Positions 1 through 8,987 of a stretch of DNA of 63,899 nt are shown here, piece after piece. The notes under the pieces were generated by a model. The model worked only from the letters and a program-made list of their open reading frames with translations, did no database searches and was not told the origin of the DNA. This stretch comes from Collinsella aerofaciens (GTDB taxonomy: Bacteria; Actinomycetota; Coriobacteriia; Coriobacteriales; Coriobacteriaceae), in the NCBI RefSeq assembly GCF_015552075.1, contig NZ_JADNDZ010000051.1:1-63899 (forward strand), given 5' to 3'. Each line of letters begins with the position of its first letter. Position 1 is the first letter of the stretch. Position numbers and translations under genes: made by a program.

Positions 1-110
1 CAAACGCCCCTAAGCGGCAATCTGACGTTCAATCGTCGGGCATGACCAGAAGGTCGATGCCCTCCTCTTTCACGTCACCTTGCTCGCTCTGGGTCGTTTT
101 CGCTGACGTA
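1..110 (-). repeat. Structured repeat element, copy D (edge-truncated)
   Basis: This intergenic stretch folds on the minus strand into nested stems. The inner stem pairs bases 23-27 with 73-77 (TGACG/CGTCA) and encloses the text GTGAAAGAGGAG, a small hairpin with a TTCT loop, and ATTGAACG. The same skeleton occurs at 15394-15529 with different stem sequences, so I treat it as a copy of one structured family. The left side may continue beyond the window. No coding function is assigned. A 30-codon open stretch on the minus strand is better explained by the repeat. Confidence 0.5.
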
Positions 111-145
111 TGCTCGACCTGCAACGTAATTCAGCCCCAAGTAAA

Positions 146-186
146 AAGGCCGAAGCCCTCATCCGGGGCTTCGGCCTTTATTTTTG
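146..186 (-). terminator. Bidirectional rho-independent terminator
   Basis: A perfect 13-bp stem (146-158 with 166-178) with a 7-base loop is flanked by T-rich tracts on both strands. It lies 26 bases beyond the stop of the nucleoid-associated protein gene and should end that transcript. Confidence 0.85.
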
Positions 187-203
187 CAGCGTCCAAGCGC
201 AGT

Positions 204-1208
204 TTATCGATTCTCAATTAACCCGATATTCTTGAGCTCGATGGAGATGAGGCCGTTGGGCTCATTGACGAACTCGATGTACTCGGAGTTCGAACCCATC
301 TCGGCCGGGAAGCTGATCTCGATGCCCGTGTCGGTACGGATCTTGTGATTGCGCACGGCCGCGCGCTCAACTTGCTTGCGCTCCACGGGAACGCGCTCAG
401 GCACCTTCTCCTCAGTCAGTGCCGCGCGCACGCTCTCCTTGATAACTGGTTCGTCCTCAAAGACCTCATCGACGATATCCCAAGGCGGCAGCTCCTCGTC
501 ATCCTCGACTTTCTCGGCAACGGCAGCCTTAACCTTGGCGAGCGCCACGGCCGTGTTGGCACCGTGCTCCTCGGCGACTTCCTCGACCACACGCGTCACG
601 GTGTCGATGACCTCCTTGCCCGATACCCCCGTGTCGCACTGCAGCAGGCCATCGGGAATGAGCATGCGATCCTCGCCGGCAATCTTGCGCTTCTTATCCA
701 CATAGCCGATCTCCATGGTGCTTGCACGCACGATTGCATAGCTCGGCACCTTTTGCGAGGGGTTCGGCAGAATGGCGTAGTGGCGCGCGATGTCGTTGCG
801 CACCTCCCCCTCTTCGCGGCCCACTTCGTGCATAAAAGCCTGCTTGGAGCCCAGCAGCATCACGGCAAACCAGCGGGCATCCTCATCGTCGTCAAAATCA
901 GCCACGAGCACGTCGGTGGACTCGGCTTTCTCGGCTTTGGTGAGCTCGGAGGAGATAAACTCCGCAATCTGCTGCGACAGGTCCACGAACTCGCGCTCGC
1001 CAAAGAAATAGCCCTTGAGCTCACCACCAAACGCAGAGTTCTCGGCAAACGTGGCGCGTTTGTTGTCGGCCGAGGTACGAGCGCGCCGCAGGTGCGTGGT
1101 TACGAAATTACGCACGGTGCGGCTCTCGATATCGAGCTCGCGCTGGCTCATAACGTTGACGGCAGAGTCAAAGTCCAGGATATGCAGAATCGCGTGATTG
1201 ATTTTCAT
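204..1208 (-). CDS. Nucleoid-associated protein, YejK/NdpA family
   Basis: The 334-residue product opens with MKINHAILHILD, the typical beginning of the 37-kDa nucleoid-associated (NA37) family, and the length fits. Family members bind the nucleoid in enterobacteria, and their role in actinobacteria is not well defined. The middle (roughly residues 225-265) is acidic. I chose the ATG at 1208 because it matches the family N terminus and has GGA-rich sequence about 8 bases upstream; an in-frame ATG at 1217 is the alternative. It appears monocistronic, with a strong terminator downstream. Confidence 0.8.
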   Translation of the reverse strand: MKINHAILHILDFDSAVNVMSQRELDIESRTVRNFVTTHLRRARTSADNKRATFAENSAFGGELKGYFFGEREFVDLSQQIAEFISSELTKAEKAESTDVLVADFDDDEDARWFAVMLLGSKQAFMHEVGREEGEVRNDIARHYAILPNPSQKVPSYAIVRASTMEIGYVDKKRKIAGEDRMLIPDGLLQCDTGVSGKEVIDTVTRVVEEVAEEHGANTAVALAKVKAAVAEKVEDDEELPPWDIVDEVFEDEPVIKESVRAALTEEKVPERVPVERKQVERAAVRNHKIRTDTGIEISFPAEMGSNSEYIEFVNEPNGLISIELKNIGLIENR

Positions 1209-1282
1209 ATACGGCATTCCGTTCTAGATCGATTTCGGCACGAACCAGTATAGCGGTCGATCCCGCCCCAGGCGCATCGAAG

Positions 1283-1317
1283 ATTGGTGCATCGGGGACA
1301 GGTTGCTTTGCACCAAT
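1283..1317. repeat. Palindromic intergenic repeat carrying GGGGACAGGTT
   Basis: An inverted repeat ATTGGTGC/GCACCAAT encloses GGGACAGGTT (1295-1304). The same ten-base core or its complement recurs at 2522-2533 (one variant base), 34501-34510, 34547-34556 and 35235-35244, always between genes. Confidence 0.55.
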
Positions 1318-1319
1318 GG

Positions 1320-2480
1320 TTAGCGCAGGAGCTCGGACTGCCAAGCCTCGAGCTGTTCTGCCAAGCTCTTGCCGGCAGCGGGCATGTCGATCTGGGGACG
1401 TTTGGGCAGAAGCGCACACTTAAGAATCGCAACGATAGTCTGCGAGACAAAGCGTCGCGTATCCTTGTCAAAGCCTTGCGCAGCCTGGAGCATCACGGGC
1501 AGGCTCTCGCGTAGATTCCCAGCGATATCCGCAAACCGCTCAGCACCCGTAGCCTCAAGCACGGAGAACAACGCATCTACAAAACGCTCGCGCTCGTTAG
1601 GCGACACCGCAAGCAGCATCTCGCGAATGGAGCCATCAACGTATCGAGCACCGGCGGACAGGCGCTCACAGTACACGAAGTCGCGACCATCAACCACCCA
1701 GCTAAAGGGATTATGCTGAAGCAGGCTGAACTCGGTGCTCTCAACGATGGCATAGTCCTCCTGTGTCTCGAACATCATGCCAAAGATCGACGACCGAGGT
1801 AGCGTCTTGTCGATTCGACCGGATAGATCGGCGAAGGCGTTGCCGCTCAGAAACTCCTCGACGAAGCCCGGGCCATCATGGGAATACGCCCTTTCGATTC
1901 GCTCACGGGCGACATCGGGGCACATCGCCGCACCGTACACCGCAAGGTTTCCACCCTTGGAATGACCTCCGCACAAAAGCGGCCCGTCAATCGCATCCGC
2001 CGCCTCGTCTACATAACGCGCCGCGGATTCCTGGGCCGGCACAGGACACCGGAACGCCATGTTAAAGTCCTCTTTCCAGCCCACAATCGTGCTGTCGGTC
2101 CCCCGGAAGGCAAGATAGCTAAACCCCGCCGGAAATCGGAACGTCATGGCCGCAAACTGCTCCGTTGTCTCGGCATCACTCACGCTACGATAGCCGCAAA
2201 CACGAACGCCACGGTAGCGAGGGCTTGCTGCCACAGCCTCCAACAGGGCACGACTCCCCTCCGGATCCCACAGGTCGCCAATCATGTCTTGGTAGCACTC
2301 GGCGCGCAGCAGCTCGCGTACGTCTAGGCCCTGCCAGTTCGTCAGCTCCGCCATATCACCCGGCAAACGCAAATAGGACAACCACGCAAAGACCAGGCTA
2401 TCCACCGCGCAGAACGGCCGTTCCTCAAACGGATCAAACGCCGTCTGGGCATAGGTCAAAAAATTAGGCGAATCCGACAT
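1320..2480 (-). CDS. DUF2974 (Mbeg1-like) alpha/beta-hydrolase-fold protein
   Basis: The 386-residue protein has a lipase-type nucleophile elbow, GGHSKGGNLAVYGA, around residue 190, preceded by a segment with SYLAFRGTDSTIVGWKEDF, the pattern of DUF2974 proteins. The serine in GHSKG would be the nucleophile. No signal peptide is visible, so it is probably cytosolic. The family is common in gut Firmicutes and Coriobacteriia but has no established substrate. The start ATG follows GGGAGGG at short spacing. It stands alone, with the IS110 element inserted upstream between 2481 and about 4075. Confidence 0.75.
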   Translation of the reverse strand: MSDSPNFLTYAQTAFDPFEERPFCAVDSLVFAWLSYLRLPGDMAELTNWQGLDVRELLRAECYQDMIGDLWDPEGSRALLEAVAASPRYRGVRVCGYRSVSDAETTEQFAAMTFRFPAGFSYLAFRGTDSTIVGWKEDFNMAFRCPVPAQESAARYVDEAADAIDGPLLCGGHSKGGNLAVYGAAMCPDVARERIERAYSHDGPGFVEEFLSGNAFADLSGRIDKTLPRSSIFGMMFETQEDYAIVESTEFSLLQHNPFSWVVDGRDFVYCERLSAGARYVDGSIREMLLAVSPNERERFVDALFSVLEATGAERFADIAGNLRESLPVMLQAAQGFDKDTRRFVSQTIVAILKCALLPKRPQIDMPAAGKSLAEQLEAWQSELLR

Positions 2481-2533
2481 GGCCCTCCCATCAACTATGG
2501 TGCATTGGGGTGGTGCAAAGTAACCTGACCCCC

Positions 2534-2804
2534 ATTACAGTCTGAAATAGGCCATCGATAAATTTCGATGGCGAGCATTCGGCGCATTGCCTACGATACG
2601 GGCAAGCCCCGAGGGGCCGCCGATCGGGCGCCTCCGGATGGCCGTCTGCCCCTGCCCCGTAGAGGGCCCGGGGGGTGTTGCCACCGGGGGCGCTCGCCGC
2701 TCCGGACGACTGATAGGAAACTGCCGGGCGCAAGCGCCACGGCCAGGTAATGTGGGTGTCGCGGGGAGGGGTTCCGATCGGCCTACCGATTGGAGGATAC
2801 CACC
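2534..2804 (+). ncRNA. Candidate bridge RNA region of the IS110 element
   Basis: The 5' noncoding arm of IS110 elements is known to be transcribed as a bridge RNA that pairs with target and donor DNA through two loops. This 270-base, GC-rich, hairpin-prone region lies in that position directly before the transposase. The identification is by position only; I cannot fold or align it here. Confidence 0.4.
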
Positions 2805-3962
2805 GTGGCACCAACTAGAATGCCGGAAGCCGTCATCGGGCTCGATGTCGGGAAATCGTCTCACTGGGCATGTGTCGCGACCCGAGACGGCGAGGTGCTG
2901 CTGAGCGCCCCCGTCGCGAACAGGGAGGGCGACCTGGACTCGCTGTTCGTCCGCTTCCCCGACGCGCTCGTGGTCGTCGACCAGTCGCGCAACATAGGCG
3001 CCCTCGCGCTCGCCCGCGCCAGGGCAGCCGGGATGTCGGCGGCGTACCTGCCGGGACTCGCGGCGCACGGGGCCGCCAGGCTCTTCGCCGGCGACGCCAA
3101 GACCGACGAGCGAGACGCGATGGTCATCGCGAAGACGGCGCTCGGCATCCCCGACGCGCTCCTGCCGGTCGGGGACCCGGGCCCGACGATCGCGGCGGCG
3201 AGGGCGCTGGCTGCCCAGAGGAACTTCCTGACCTGCGAGAACACTAGGAACAAGAACCGGCTGCGCAGCATCCTGCTGGAATCGTGCCCCGACTTCGAGG
3301 CGCTGGTCGACCTGTCCGACGGGCCCCAGCTGAGGCTCATGGCATCCCTCGGCGGGGCCTGGTCGGTGGCCGACGCCGGGCCCCGCAGGGCGGCGGCGCT
3401 CACGCGCGGGGCGGCGCGCGGCAAGATCGAGGCCCTCGTCCGCTCGACGGCCTCCTCGACAAGGCCGGACGCGGCGGCCGTCGCCGCCGAGGACCGGGCG
3501 GTGAAGCTGCTCGCGCGCAGGATATCCGAGAACTCGGCGGAGATCGAGGCGATCACGGCGGAGATCTCCGCCCTGCTCGAGGGCGACGATACCTACCGAT
3601 GCCTCCTGACGGTGCCGGGCATCGGGCCCAAAACCGCTTCCGAGCTCGCGATCTCCATCGACATCAAAGACTTCCCCAGTCACGACAGACTCGCGTCGTA
3701 CTGCGGCCTGGCGCCGCGCAACCGCCAGTCGGGAACCTCGATCTCCTCGGTGACGGCATCGCGCCAAGGAAACAAGAGGCTGAAGAACCTGCTCATATTC
3801 TCATGCAACTGCCTTACCCGGACAGAGGGGAGATGGGGTGACTACTACACCAGGTGCCGAGAGCGGGGCATGTCGCACGGCAAGGCGCTCAAGGCGCTGG
3901 CGCGAAAGAGGCTGAAGGTCATCTACGCGGTCATGCGGGACAGGGTGCCCTACGCAGCCTAG
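2805..3962 (+). CDS. IS110-family transposase (DEDD recombinase)
   Basis: The 385-residue enzyme has the N-terminal RuvC-like DEDD domain (GLDVGKSSHW near residue 10, DAKTDERDAMVIAKTA near residue 95) and the C-terminal Transposase_20 domain (VPGIGPKTASELAISI, then YCGLAPRNRQSGTS with the catalytic serine). IS110 enzymes catalyse excision and insertion guided by a bridge RNA. The GTG at 2805 is chosen because GGAGG lies 8 bases upstream; a TTG five codons earlier overlaps the ribosome binding site. All key motifs are present and there is no frameshift, so it may be active. Confidence 0.93.
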   Translation: MAPTRMPEAVIGLDVGKSSHWACVATRDGEVLLSAPVANREGDLDSLFVRFPDALVVVDQSRNIGALALARARAAGMSAAYLPGLAAHGAARLFAGDAKTDERDAMVIAKTALGIPDALLPVGDPGPTIAAARALAAQRNFLTCENTRNKNRLRSILLESCPDFEALVDLSDGPQLRLMASLGGAWSVADAGPRRAAALTRGAARGKIEALVRSTASSTRPDAAAVAAEDRAVKLLARRISENSAEIEAITAEISALLEGDDTYRCLLTVPGIGPKTASELAISIDIKDFPSHDRLASYCGLAPRNRQSGTSISSVTASRQGNKRLKNLLIFSCNCLTRTEGRWGDYYTRCRERGMSHGKALKALARKRLKVIYAVMRDRVPYAA

Positions 3963-4086
3963 CCGAAGCGCACCGAGCAGATTGGAGCCCACCGGCCGAG
4001 AGGCTTGGCGTCAGCATGCCGCGATTCAGTCGCGCGGGCAGCATTTCCCAGTTGACAAAACTATAGGAACACCCCCCTCGCACTAA

Positions 4087-4120
4087 AAAGGCGCCCGGAC
4101 CGTGTGGCCCGGACGCCTTT
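4087..4120 (-). terminator. Rho-independent terminator of ldh
   Basis: A 15-bp stem with two mismatches (4087-4101 with 4106-4120) is followed on the minus strand by TTTTT. It sits 32 bases downstream of the ldh stop. Confidence 0.8.
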
Positions 4121-4151
4121 CATTGTAGCCTGTTGCCCAAACGAGCCGAAT

Positions 4152-5102
4152 TTAGCAGGAGAAGTCGACGCTGTCGATGATGTCCTTGAGGGCCTTGGCG
4201 GAGGCGGTGAGCTCATGCTGCTCGTCATCGTTCAGCGGCACGGGGACGCGGCAGACGACGCCGTCGCGGCCAACGACCGTCGGCATGGAGATGGCCAGAT
4301 CGGACAGGCCATACTCGCCCACCATGAGCGAGGAAACGGGCAGAACGGTCTGCTCATCACGCATAACAGCGGTGCAGATGCGCTTAACGGCCATGGCGAC
4401 GCCGTAGTAGGTGGCGTGCTTCTTCTCGATGATGGTGTAGGCGGAGTTCTTAACGTCCTCGGCGATACGCTTCTCGGCAGCCTCGTGCTCCAGATGACCG
4501 TGAAGCTCGCAGAAGGTGTTCAGCGGAACGCCAGCAACCTGAGCGCTGGACCAAGCGACAAACTCGGAGTCGCCGTGCTCGCCCATGACATAGGCCTGGA
4601 CATCGCGCGGGTCAACCTCGACGTGGGCACCAAGCATCTGCTGCAGACGGCCAGTGTCGAGCACGGTGCCGGAGCCGATGACATGGCCCTCGGGCAGGCC
4701 GGACATCTTGATGGCAGCATAGGTCAGAACATCAACCGGGTTGGAGACGATTAGCAGAATGCCGTCGAAGCCGGACTTCTTAATCTCGGGGATAATGGAC
4801 TTAAAGATGTTAACGTTCTTGTTGACCAGGTCCAGGCGGGTCTCACCGGGCTTCTGGGCAGCGCCAGCGGTGACGACGATCATGGCGGCGTCGGCGACAT
4901 CGGAATAATCGCCGGCGTAGATCTTCATCGGCTCGGCAAACGTCATGCCGTGCGCGATATCCAGAGCCTCACCCTCGGCGCGGTTCTTGTCCACGTCGAT
5001 GAGGACCATCTCGGAGAACAGACCGCTCTGCATCAGAGCGAACGCCGAAGACGAACCGACGAAGCCGCAGCCGACAATAGCGACCTTCTTCTCGTTAACC
5101 AT
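4152..5102 (-). CDS. ldh: L-lactate dehydrogenase
   Basis: The 316-residue protein reduces pyruvate to L-lactate with NADH, regenerating NAD during fermentation. It has the Rossmann glycine motif VGCGFVGSSSAFAL near the N terminus, the NAD-site aspartate in VLIDVD, the SNPVDVLTYAA loop, and the catalytic histidine in MGEHGDSEF. The substrate-loop residues (QKPGETRLDLV, with arginine) indicate lactate, not malate, as product. The ATG at 5102 fits the family start and has GGGAG upstream; longer in-frame extensions are not conserved-looking. It is monocistronic with its own terminator. Confidence 0.95.
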   Translation of the reverse strand: MVNEKKVAIVGCGFVGSSSAFALMQSGLFSEMVLIDVDKNRAEGEALDIAHGMTFAEPMKIYAGDYSDVADAAMIVVTAGAAQKPGETRLDLVNKNVNIFKSIIPEIKKSGFDGILLIVSNPVDVLTYAAIKMSGLPEGHVIGSGTVLDTGRLQQMLGAHVEVDPRDVQAYVMGEHGDSEFVAWSSAQVAGVPLNTFCELHGHLEHEAAEKRIAEDVKNSAYTIIEKKHATYYGVAMAVKRICTAVMRDEQTVLPVSSLMVGEYGLSDLAISMPTVVGRDGVVCRVPVPLNDDEQHELTASAKALKDIIDSVDFSC

Positions 5103-5129
5103 TAGAAACTCCCATCTCTCTCCACAAAC

Positions 5130-5158
5130 AAGCCGCCCGGGAACGACCCGAGCGGCTT
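5130..5158 (-). terminator. Hairpin between the aminotransferase gene and ldh
   Basis: A stem AAGCCGC/GCGGCTT extended by CCGGG/CCCG lies 28 bases before ldh and 146 bases after the aminotransferase stop. The T-run on the minus strand is short (TTGTTTG), so termination would be partial. Confidence 0.5.
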
Positions 5159-5303
5159 GCCGTAATCCCAATACATCCAATCGGGACTTTGATTATGCTC
5201 CTATTCGCAGCCAAAAATCGACCGTTTACCGAAATTGTTTGCAGAATTCGTAAAATAACTGCACGAAATCGGTTTCGAGCTATTGACGAGTCGAAATAGG
5301 TTT

Positions 5304-6467
5304 CTAATACAGGCCCGCCTCGCGAATGGCCTCGACAGCCAAAGCGATCTGATCGGGCGGCAGGACCAGCGCCATGCGCACGTGCCCCTCGCCCGAAGGA
5401 CCAAAGCTCGCGCCCGGCGTCACCACAACGCCGGCCTTCTCCATGAGCTCCTCGCAAAACGCCATGGAATCGGTGCGACCACCGGGAAGCTTGGCCCACA
5501 CAAACATAGAGCCATGCGCGTTGGGGCGCTCCCAGCCCAAGCCCTCAAGACCGTCGCACAGGGCGTCGCGGCGCTCCTGGTACTTCAGACGCTGCGCCTC
5601 GACTTCATCGCGCGGACCGTTCAGGCAGGCGATGGCGGCCTTCTGGATCGGGAAGAACATGCCAAAGTCGATCTGGCTGCGCAGCTTGGCAAAGGCAGAG
5701 ACCACGTCCTCTCGGCCGACCAAAAAGCCGATGCGGGCACCGGTGACGTTAAACGACTTGGAAAGCGAGAAGAACTCGACGCCCACCTCGAGCGCACCGG
5801 GATACTGCAAGAAGCTGCCGCCGGGCTCGCCGTCAAACACGATGTCGGAGTATGCGTTGTCGTGAACGATGAGCAGGTCGTGCTCGCGGGCAAAAGCGAT
5901 GATCTCCTCGTAGACCTCGGGCGTGCCCACCGAGCCCACCGGGTTCGCGGGCAGCGACACGATCATATACTTGGCACGATCGGCAACCTCGGGATCGATA
6001 CCCGCCACATAGGGCAGGTAATTGTGCTCGGCAATCAGCGGATAGTACTCGAGCTTGGCATCGGCGATCTTGGCACCCGCCTCAAAGACCGGGTAGCACG
6101 GATCGGGCACCAGGATGGTGTCACCCGGGTCGAGCAGGGCCAGTCCCAAATGACCCACGCCTTCCTGCGTGCCGTTGCACGACTGCACCATGGACGGCGT
6201 AATGCCCGAAACGCCAAAGCGACGCTCATAGTAATCGCACACGGCCTGCTTGAGTTCGGGCAGGTCACGCAGGGCATACTTCCACATCTCGGGATCTTGG
6301 GCTGCTTGCGTGAGCGCCTCGACCACGTGGTCGTACGGCTTAAAGTCGGGCGTGCCCACGCTCATGTTGTAAATGGTCTTGCCCTGAGCCTTCAGCGCGA
6401 GAAGCTTGTTGTTGAGCGAGGCGAAGACCTCCGCGCCAAAGCGGTCGAGACGCTGCGATGCCTGCAT
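5304..6467 (-). CDS. PLP-dependent class I/II aminotransferase, LL-diaminopimelate aminotransferase-like
   Basis: The 387-residue fold-type I aminotransferase has the PLP lysine in SLSKSFNVTGARIGFLVG, the NPVG segment of the active site and the HDNAYSDIVF aspartate that binds the pyridine nitrogen. Overall it resembles DapL/DapC-type enzymes that act in lysine and cell-wall biosynthesis, but substrate cannot be set from sequence alone; alanine or aspartate aminotransferase remain possible. The ATG at 6467 follows GAAAGGTGG. It lies downstream of nadE with a terminator-like hairpin between them. Confidence 0.85.
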   Translation of the reverse strand: MQASQRLDRFGAEVFASLNNKLLALKAQGKTIYNMSVGTPDFKPYDHVVEALTQAAQDPEMWKYALRDLPELKQAVCDYYERRFGVSGITPSMVQSCNGTQEGVGHLGLALLDPGDTILVPDPCYPVFEAGAKIADAKLEYYPLIAEHNYLPYVAGIDPEVADRAKYMIVSLPANPVGSVGTPEVYEEIIAFAREHDLLIVHDNAYSDIVFDGEPGGSFLQYPGALEVGVEFFSLSKSFNVTGARIGFLVGREDVVSAFAKLRSQIDFGMFFPIQKAAIACLNGPRDEVEAQRLKYQERRDALCDGLEGLGWERPNAHGSMFVWAKLPGGRTDSMAFCEELMEKAGVVVTPGASFGPSGEGHVRMALVLPPDQIALAVEAIREAGLY

Positions 6468-6491
6468 GGTGCCACCTTTCGATATGAAAAA

Positions 6492-6517
6492 CGCGGCGCT
6501 CCGACAAGAGCGCCGCG
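6492..6517 (-). terminator. Terminator of nadE
   Basis: A perfect 10-bp stem CGCGGCGCTC/GAGCGCCGCG with a 6-base loop is followed on the minus strand by TTTTTC. It lies 68 bases past the nadE stop and just before the aminotransferase start. Confidence 0.75.
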
Positions 6518-6585
6518 CGATACGGGCCATCAGATTGCAAAAGTGTAACGCTTGCAACCCCCGTATTGGTTCAATTTAGCCAACC

Positions 6586-8574
6586 TTAGTCAATCGGATT
6601 GAGCGCGTCGATCTGCGCAAGCCACAAACGTGAGCTGGCGTCACTCGGCATACGCCAATCGCCGCGCGGGCTGAGCGTCACCGAGCCCACCTTGGGACCA
6701 TCTGGCAGGCAGCTGCGCTTAAACTGTTGGGCAAAGAAGCGACGATAGAACGTACGCAACCACGTGTGGACGGTCTTGGCGTCGTAGACGCCCTCGAAGC
6801 TCTTGAGCGCCATGCGGTAGATCTTGCCCGGCTCAAAGCCAAAACGCAGCAGGTAATAGAGGAAGTAATCGTGCAGCTCGTACGGCCCCACCAAATCCTC
6901 GGTCTTCTGTGCAATCTCGCCATCGCCCGTGGGCGGCAGAAGCTCGGGGGACACCGGCGTATCGAGGATGTCGAGCAAGACCTCGGCAATACGCCCGCCA
7001 AAGACATCGGCGGCATAGCGCACCAAGTGACGCACGAGCGTCTTGGGCACGCTCGCGTTGACGGCGTACATGCTCATGTGGTCGCCGTTATAGGTAGCCC
7101 AGCCGAGCGCCAGCTCCGACAGGTCGCCCGTGCCGATGACAAAACCACCAGCCTGGTTGGCCAGATCCATCAGAATCTGCGTACGCTCGCGGGCCTGGCT
7201 GTTCTCGTAGGTCACGTCCTGCACGGTCGGATCGTGCTCAATGTCCTTGAAGTGCTGCTCCACAGCCGCGTGGATCGAAACCTCGCGGAAGCTCACACCC
7301 AAGTCGCGGGCAAGCGACTCGGCATTGGACTTGGTGCGGTGCGTGGTGCCAAAGCCGGGCATGGACACGGCTGTGATACCGGTGCGCGGCAGCCCCAGTG
7401 CATCGAAGGCACGCACGGTCACAAGCAGTGCCAGCGTAGAGTCCAGGCCACCCGAAAGACCGATCACCGCAGCCTTGGTACCCGTATGGGCAAGGCGGGT
7501 CTTGAGACCGGCGGTCTGCAGGTCGAGGATGGTCTCGCAGCGCTCTGCCAAGTCGCCGTGGTCGGCCGGCACAAAGGGCGCGCGGGGGAAGACACGGTCA
7601 ATGTCGAGTGCATCGCGCAGGACAGGCTCGTCTGCCAGCACGCCCTCAAACGAAAACTCAACGGTTGTGGCCTCCGGCGCATCGTCCGTGCGCGTCCACG
7701 TCGTCGAGCGACGGCGCTCGGCAACCAGACGGTCGAGGTCGACATCGGCAACCGCTATATCGCAGGTAAGGAGCTTCGTCGCCGCCAGCTTAGAGCCGTT
7801 TTCGTAGACGAGGTTCTCGCCCGCAAAGACCATATCGGTCGTGGACTCGCCCTCACTCGCATCCGCGTAGGCATAGGCGCAGTACAGGCGCGCACTCTGA
7901 TTGGAGATGAGGCTGCGGCGATAGTCTGCCTTACCGATAATCTCGTCCGAGGCCGACGGGTTGAGGATCACCGTCGCACCGGCAAGCGCCATCTCGGTCG
8001 AAGGGGGCGCCGGCACCCACAGGTCCTCGCAAACTTCAACGCCCAGCACCAGGTCCTCGGCGCCCTCATCACAGCAGCGGTAGACAAGCCCCGAACCCAG
8101 CGGAACCGGACCCTGACCGGCAAACTCGACCCACACAGGATCTGCAGGCGCCGGAGCAAACCAGCGGCGCTCGTAGAACTCGCCATAGTTGGGCAGATAC
8201 TTCTTGGCCGTGAGGCCCAAAAGCTCGCCCGCGCAGCACACGGCGGCGCAGTTGTAGATATTCTCGGCAACTGCAACGGGAAGACCGATGGTAAAGACAA
8301 TCGGCAGCTCACGAGTCTCATCGAGGATATGCACCAAAGCAGCCTCGCAGGCATGCAGTAACGTGCGGTTATGGAACAGATCGGCCGCGGTATAGCCGCA
8401 CAAGTTGAGCTCGGGCAGCACCAGCGCGCGAACGCCGCGCTCAACAGCCGCGCGAACAGCCGCTAACGCAACCTCGGCATTGCCCTCGACATCGGCCACG
8501 CGAATCCGCGGCGAAGCCGCCGCCACACGCAAAAAGCCATCGTTCTTAACTTGACCATTTAGAAAATCGTTCAT
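6586..8574 (-). CDS. nadE: Glutamine-dependent NAD(+) synthetase
   Basis: The 662-residue protein makes NAD from deamido-NAD using glutamine nitrogen. The N-terminal nitrilase-type amidase domain (residues about 15-300) shows the Glu-Lys-Cys triad in LVLPELNLCGYT, TAKKYLPNYGEFYE and VEVCEDLW. The C-terminal synthetase domain carries the ATP PP-loop GLSGGLDSTLAL and the IGTGDLSELALGW motif. Length is typical of the two-domain form, so no separate glutaminase is needed. The ATG at 8574 starts the amidase domain directly. A sigma70-like promoter lies at 8616-8644. Confidence 0.95.
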   Translation of the reverse strand: MNDFLNGQVKNDGFLRVAAASPRIRVADVEGNAEVALAAVRAAVERGVRALVLPELNLCGYTAADLFHNRTLLHACEAALVHILDETRELPIVFTIGLPVAVAENIYNCAAVCCAGELLGLTAKKYLPNYGEFYERRWFAPAPADPVWVEFAGQGPVPLGSGLVYRCCDEGAEDLVLGVEVCEDLWVPAPPSTEMALAGATVILNPSASDEIIGKADYRRSLISNQSARLYCAYAYADASEGESTTDMVFAGENLVYENGSKLAATKLLTCDIAVADVDLDRLVAERRRSTTWTRTDDAPEATTVEFSFEGVLADEPVLRDALDIDRVFPRAPFVPADHGDLAERCETILDLQTAGLKTRLAHTGTKAAVIGLSGGLDSTLALLVTVRAFDALGLPRTGITAVSMPGFGTTHRTKSNAESLARDLGVSFREVSIHAAVEQHFKDIEHDPTVQDVTYENSQARERTQILMDLANQAGGFVIGTGDLSELALGWATYNGDHMSMYAVNASVPKTLVRHLVRYAADVFGGRIAEVLLDILDTPVSPELLPPTGDGEIAQKTEDLVGPYELHDYFLYYLLRFGFEPGKIYRMALKSFEGVYDAKTVHTWLRTFYRRFFAQQFKRSCLPDGPKVGSVTLSPRGDWRMPSDASSRLWLAQIDALNPID

Positions 8575-8615
8575 GCGAGCTCCAACATATCCGTTTAGCC
8601 GCGGTGAGCGGCGGC

Positions 8616-8644
8616 GATAAAGTCCGCTTCCATTGTACTGTCAA
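8616..8644 (-). promoter_or_regulatory. Promoter of nadE
   Basis: On the minus strand a TTGACA -35 box is separated by 17 bases from TTTATC, a weak -10 box, about 40 bases before the nadE start. Confidence 0.55.
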
Positions 8645-8708
8645 GTTCAATCAGTGCTGATGGGACGGGCTCATGCTTAAAACTGAAAAAGGGAAGCAAG
8701 GGCGACGT

Positions 8709-8987
8709 TTAGCAGTAGAACGAGATCTCGTCCACAAGGAAAAATGCCTTCCATTTAGAGCAGATCAATTCATGCTGAGCGGCGATAATTTCACAGAGGT
8801 CGTCAAGCGTGCTCCGGGGGATTTTCGCTTTGTTATTAGCGACAATGCAACCTCCCCTGCGAGTCAGCCAGATTTTGGCCGAGTTATCTGAAGGTGCCCC
8901 CTTGCAAACATGGACATGGATTGGCTCGCCCGCTTCGTTGGACCAAAAGAAGACCCTATAGCCGCCAATAAGAAAAAGGCTAGGCAA
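8709..8987 (-). CDS. DUF4160 family protein
   Basis: The 92-residue protein begins PSLFLIGGYRVFFWSNE and continues EPIHVHVCKG, the signature of DUF4160, followed by the usual KIWL strand. The biochemical role is unknown; family members often sit in two-gene units that resemble toxin-antitoxin loci, and that is only an inference here. Translation starts at TTG, with GGAGGAG five bases upstream, and overlaps the stop codon of the preceding gene by 8 bases, so the two are translationally coupled. Confidence 0.75.
   Translation of the reverse strand: MPSLFLIGGYRVFFWSNEAGEPIHVHVCKGAPSDNSAKIWLTRRGGCIVANNKAKIPRSTLDDLCEIIAAQHELICSKWKAFFLVDEISFYC

Larger units (their letters stand above)
2534..4075 (+). 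mobile_element. IS110-family insertion sequence (ends approximate)
   Basis: A single DEDD transposase gene is flanked by about 270 noncoding bases on its 5' side and about 110 on its 3' side, the layout of the IS110 (not IS1111) subgroup. There are no terminal inverted repeats, as expected for the family. The left junction follows AACCTGACCCCC (2522-2533) and the right side ends near CTATAGGAACACCCCC, so both ends carry a C-run that could be the exchanged core. The exact ends cannot be fixed without an empty site. The element is more GC-rich than the sequence around it. Confidence 0.75.

Noticed and set aside
12..101. Possible 30-codon coding tail on the minus strand
   Set aside because: The sequence is explained by the structured repeat shared with 15394-15529, and the only start would be a TTG without a ribosome binding site.
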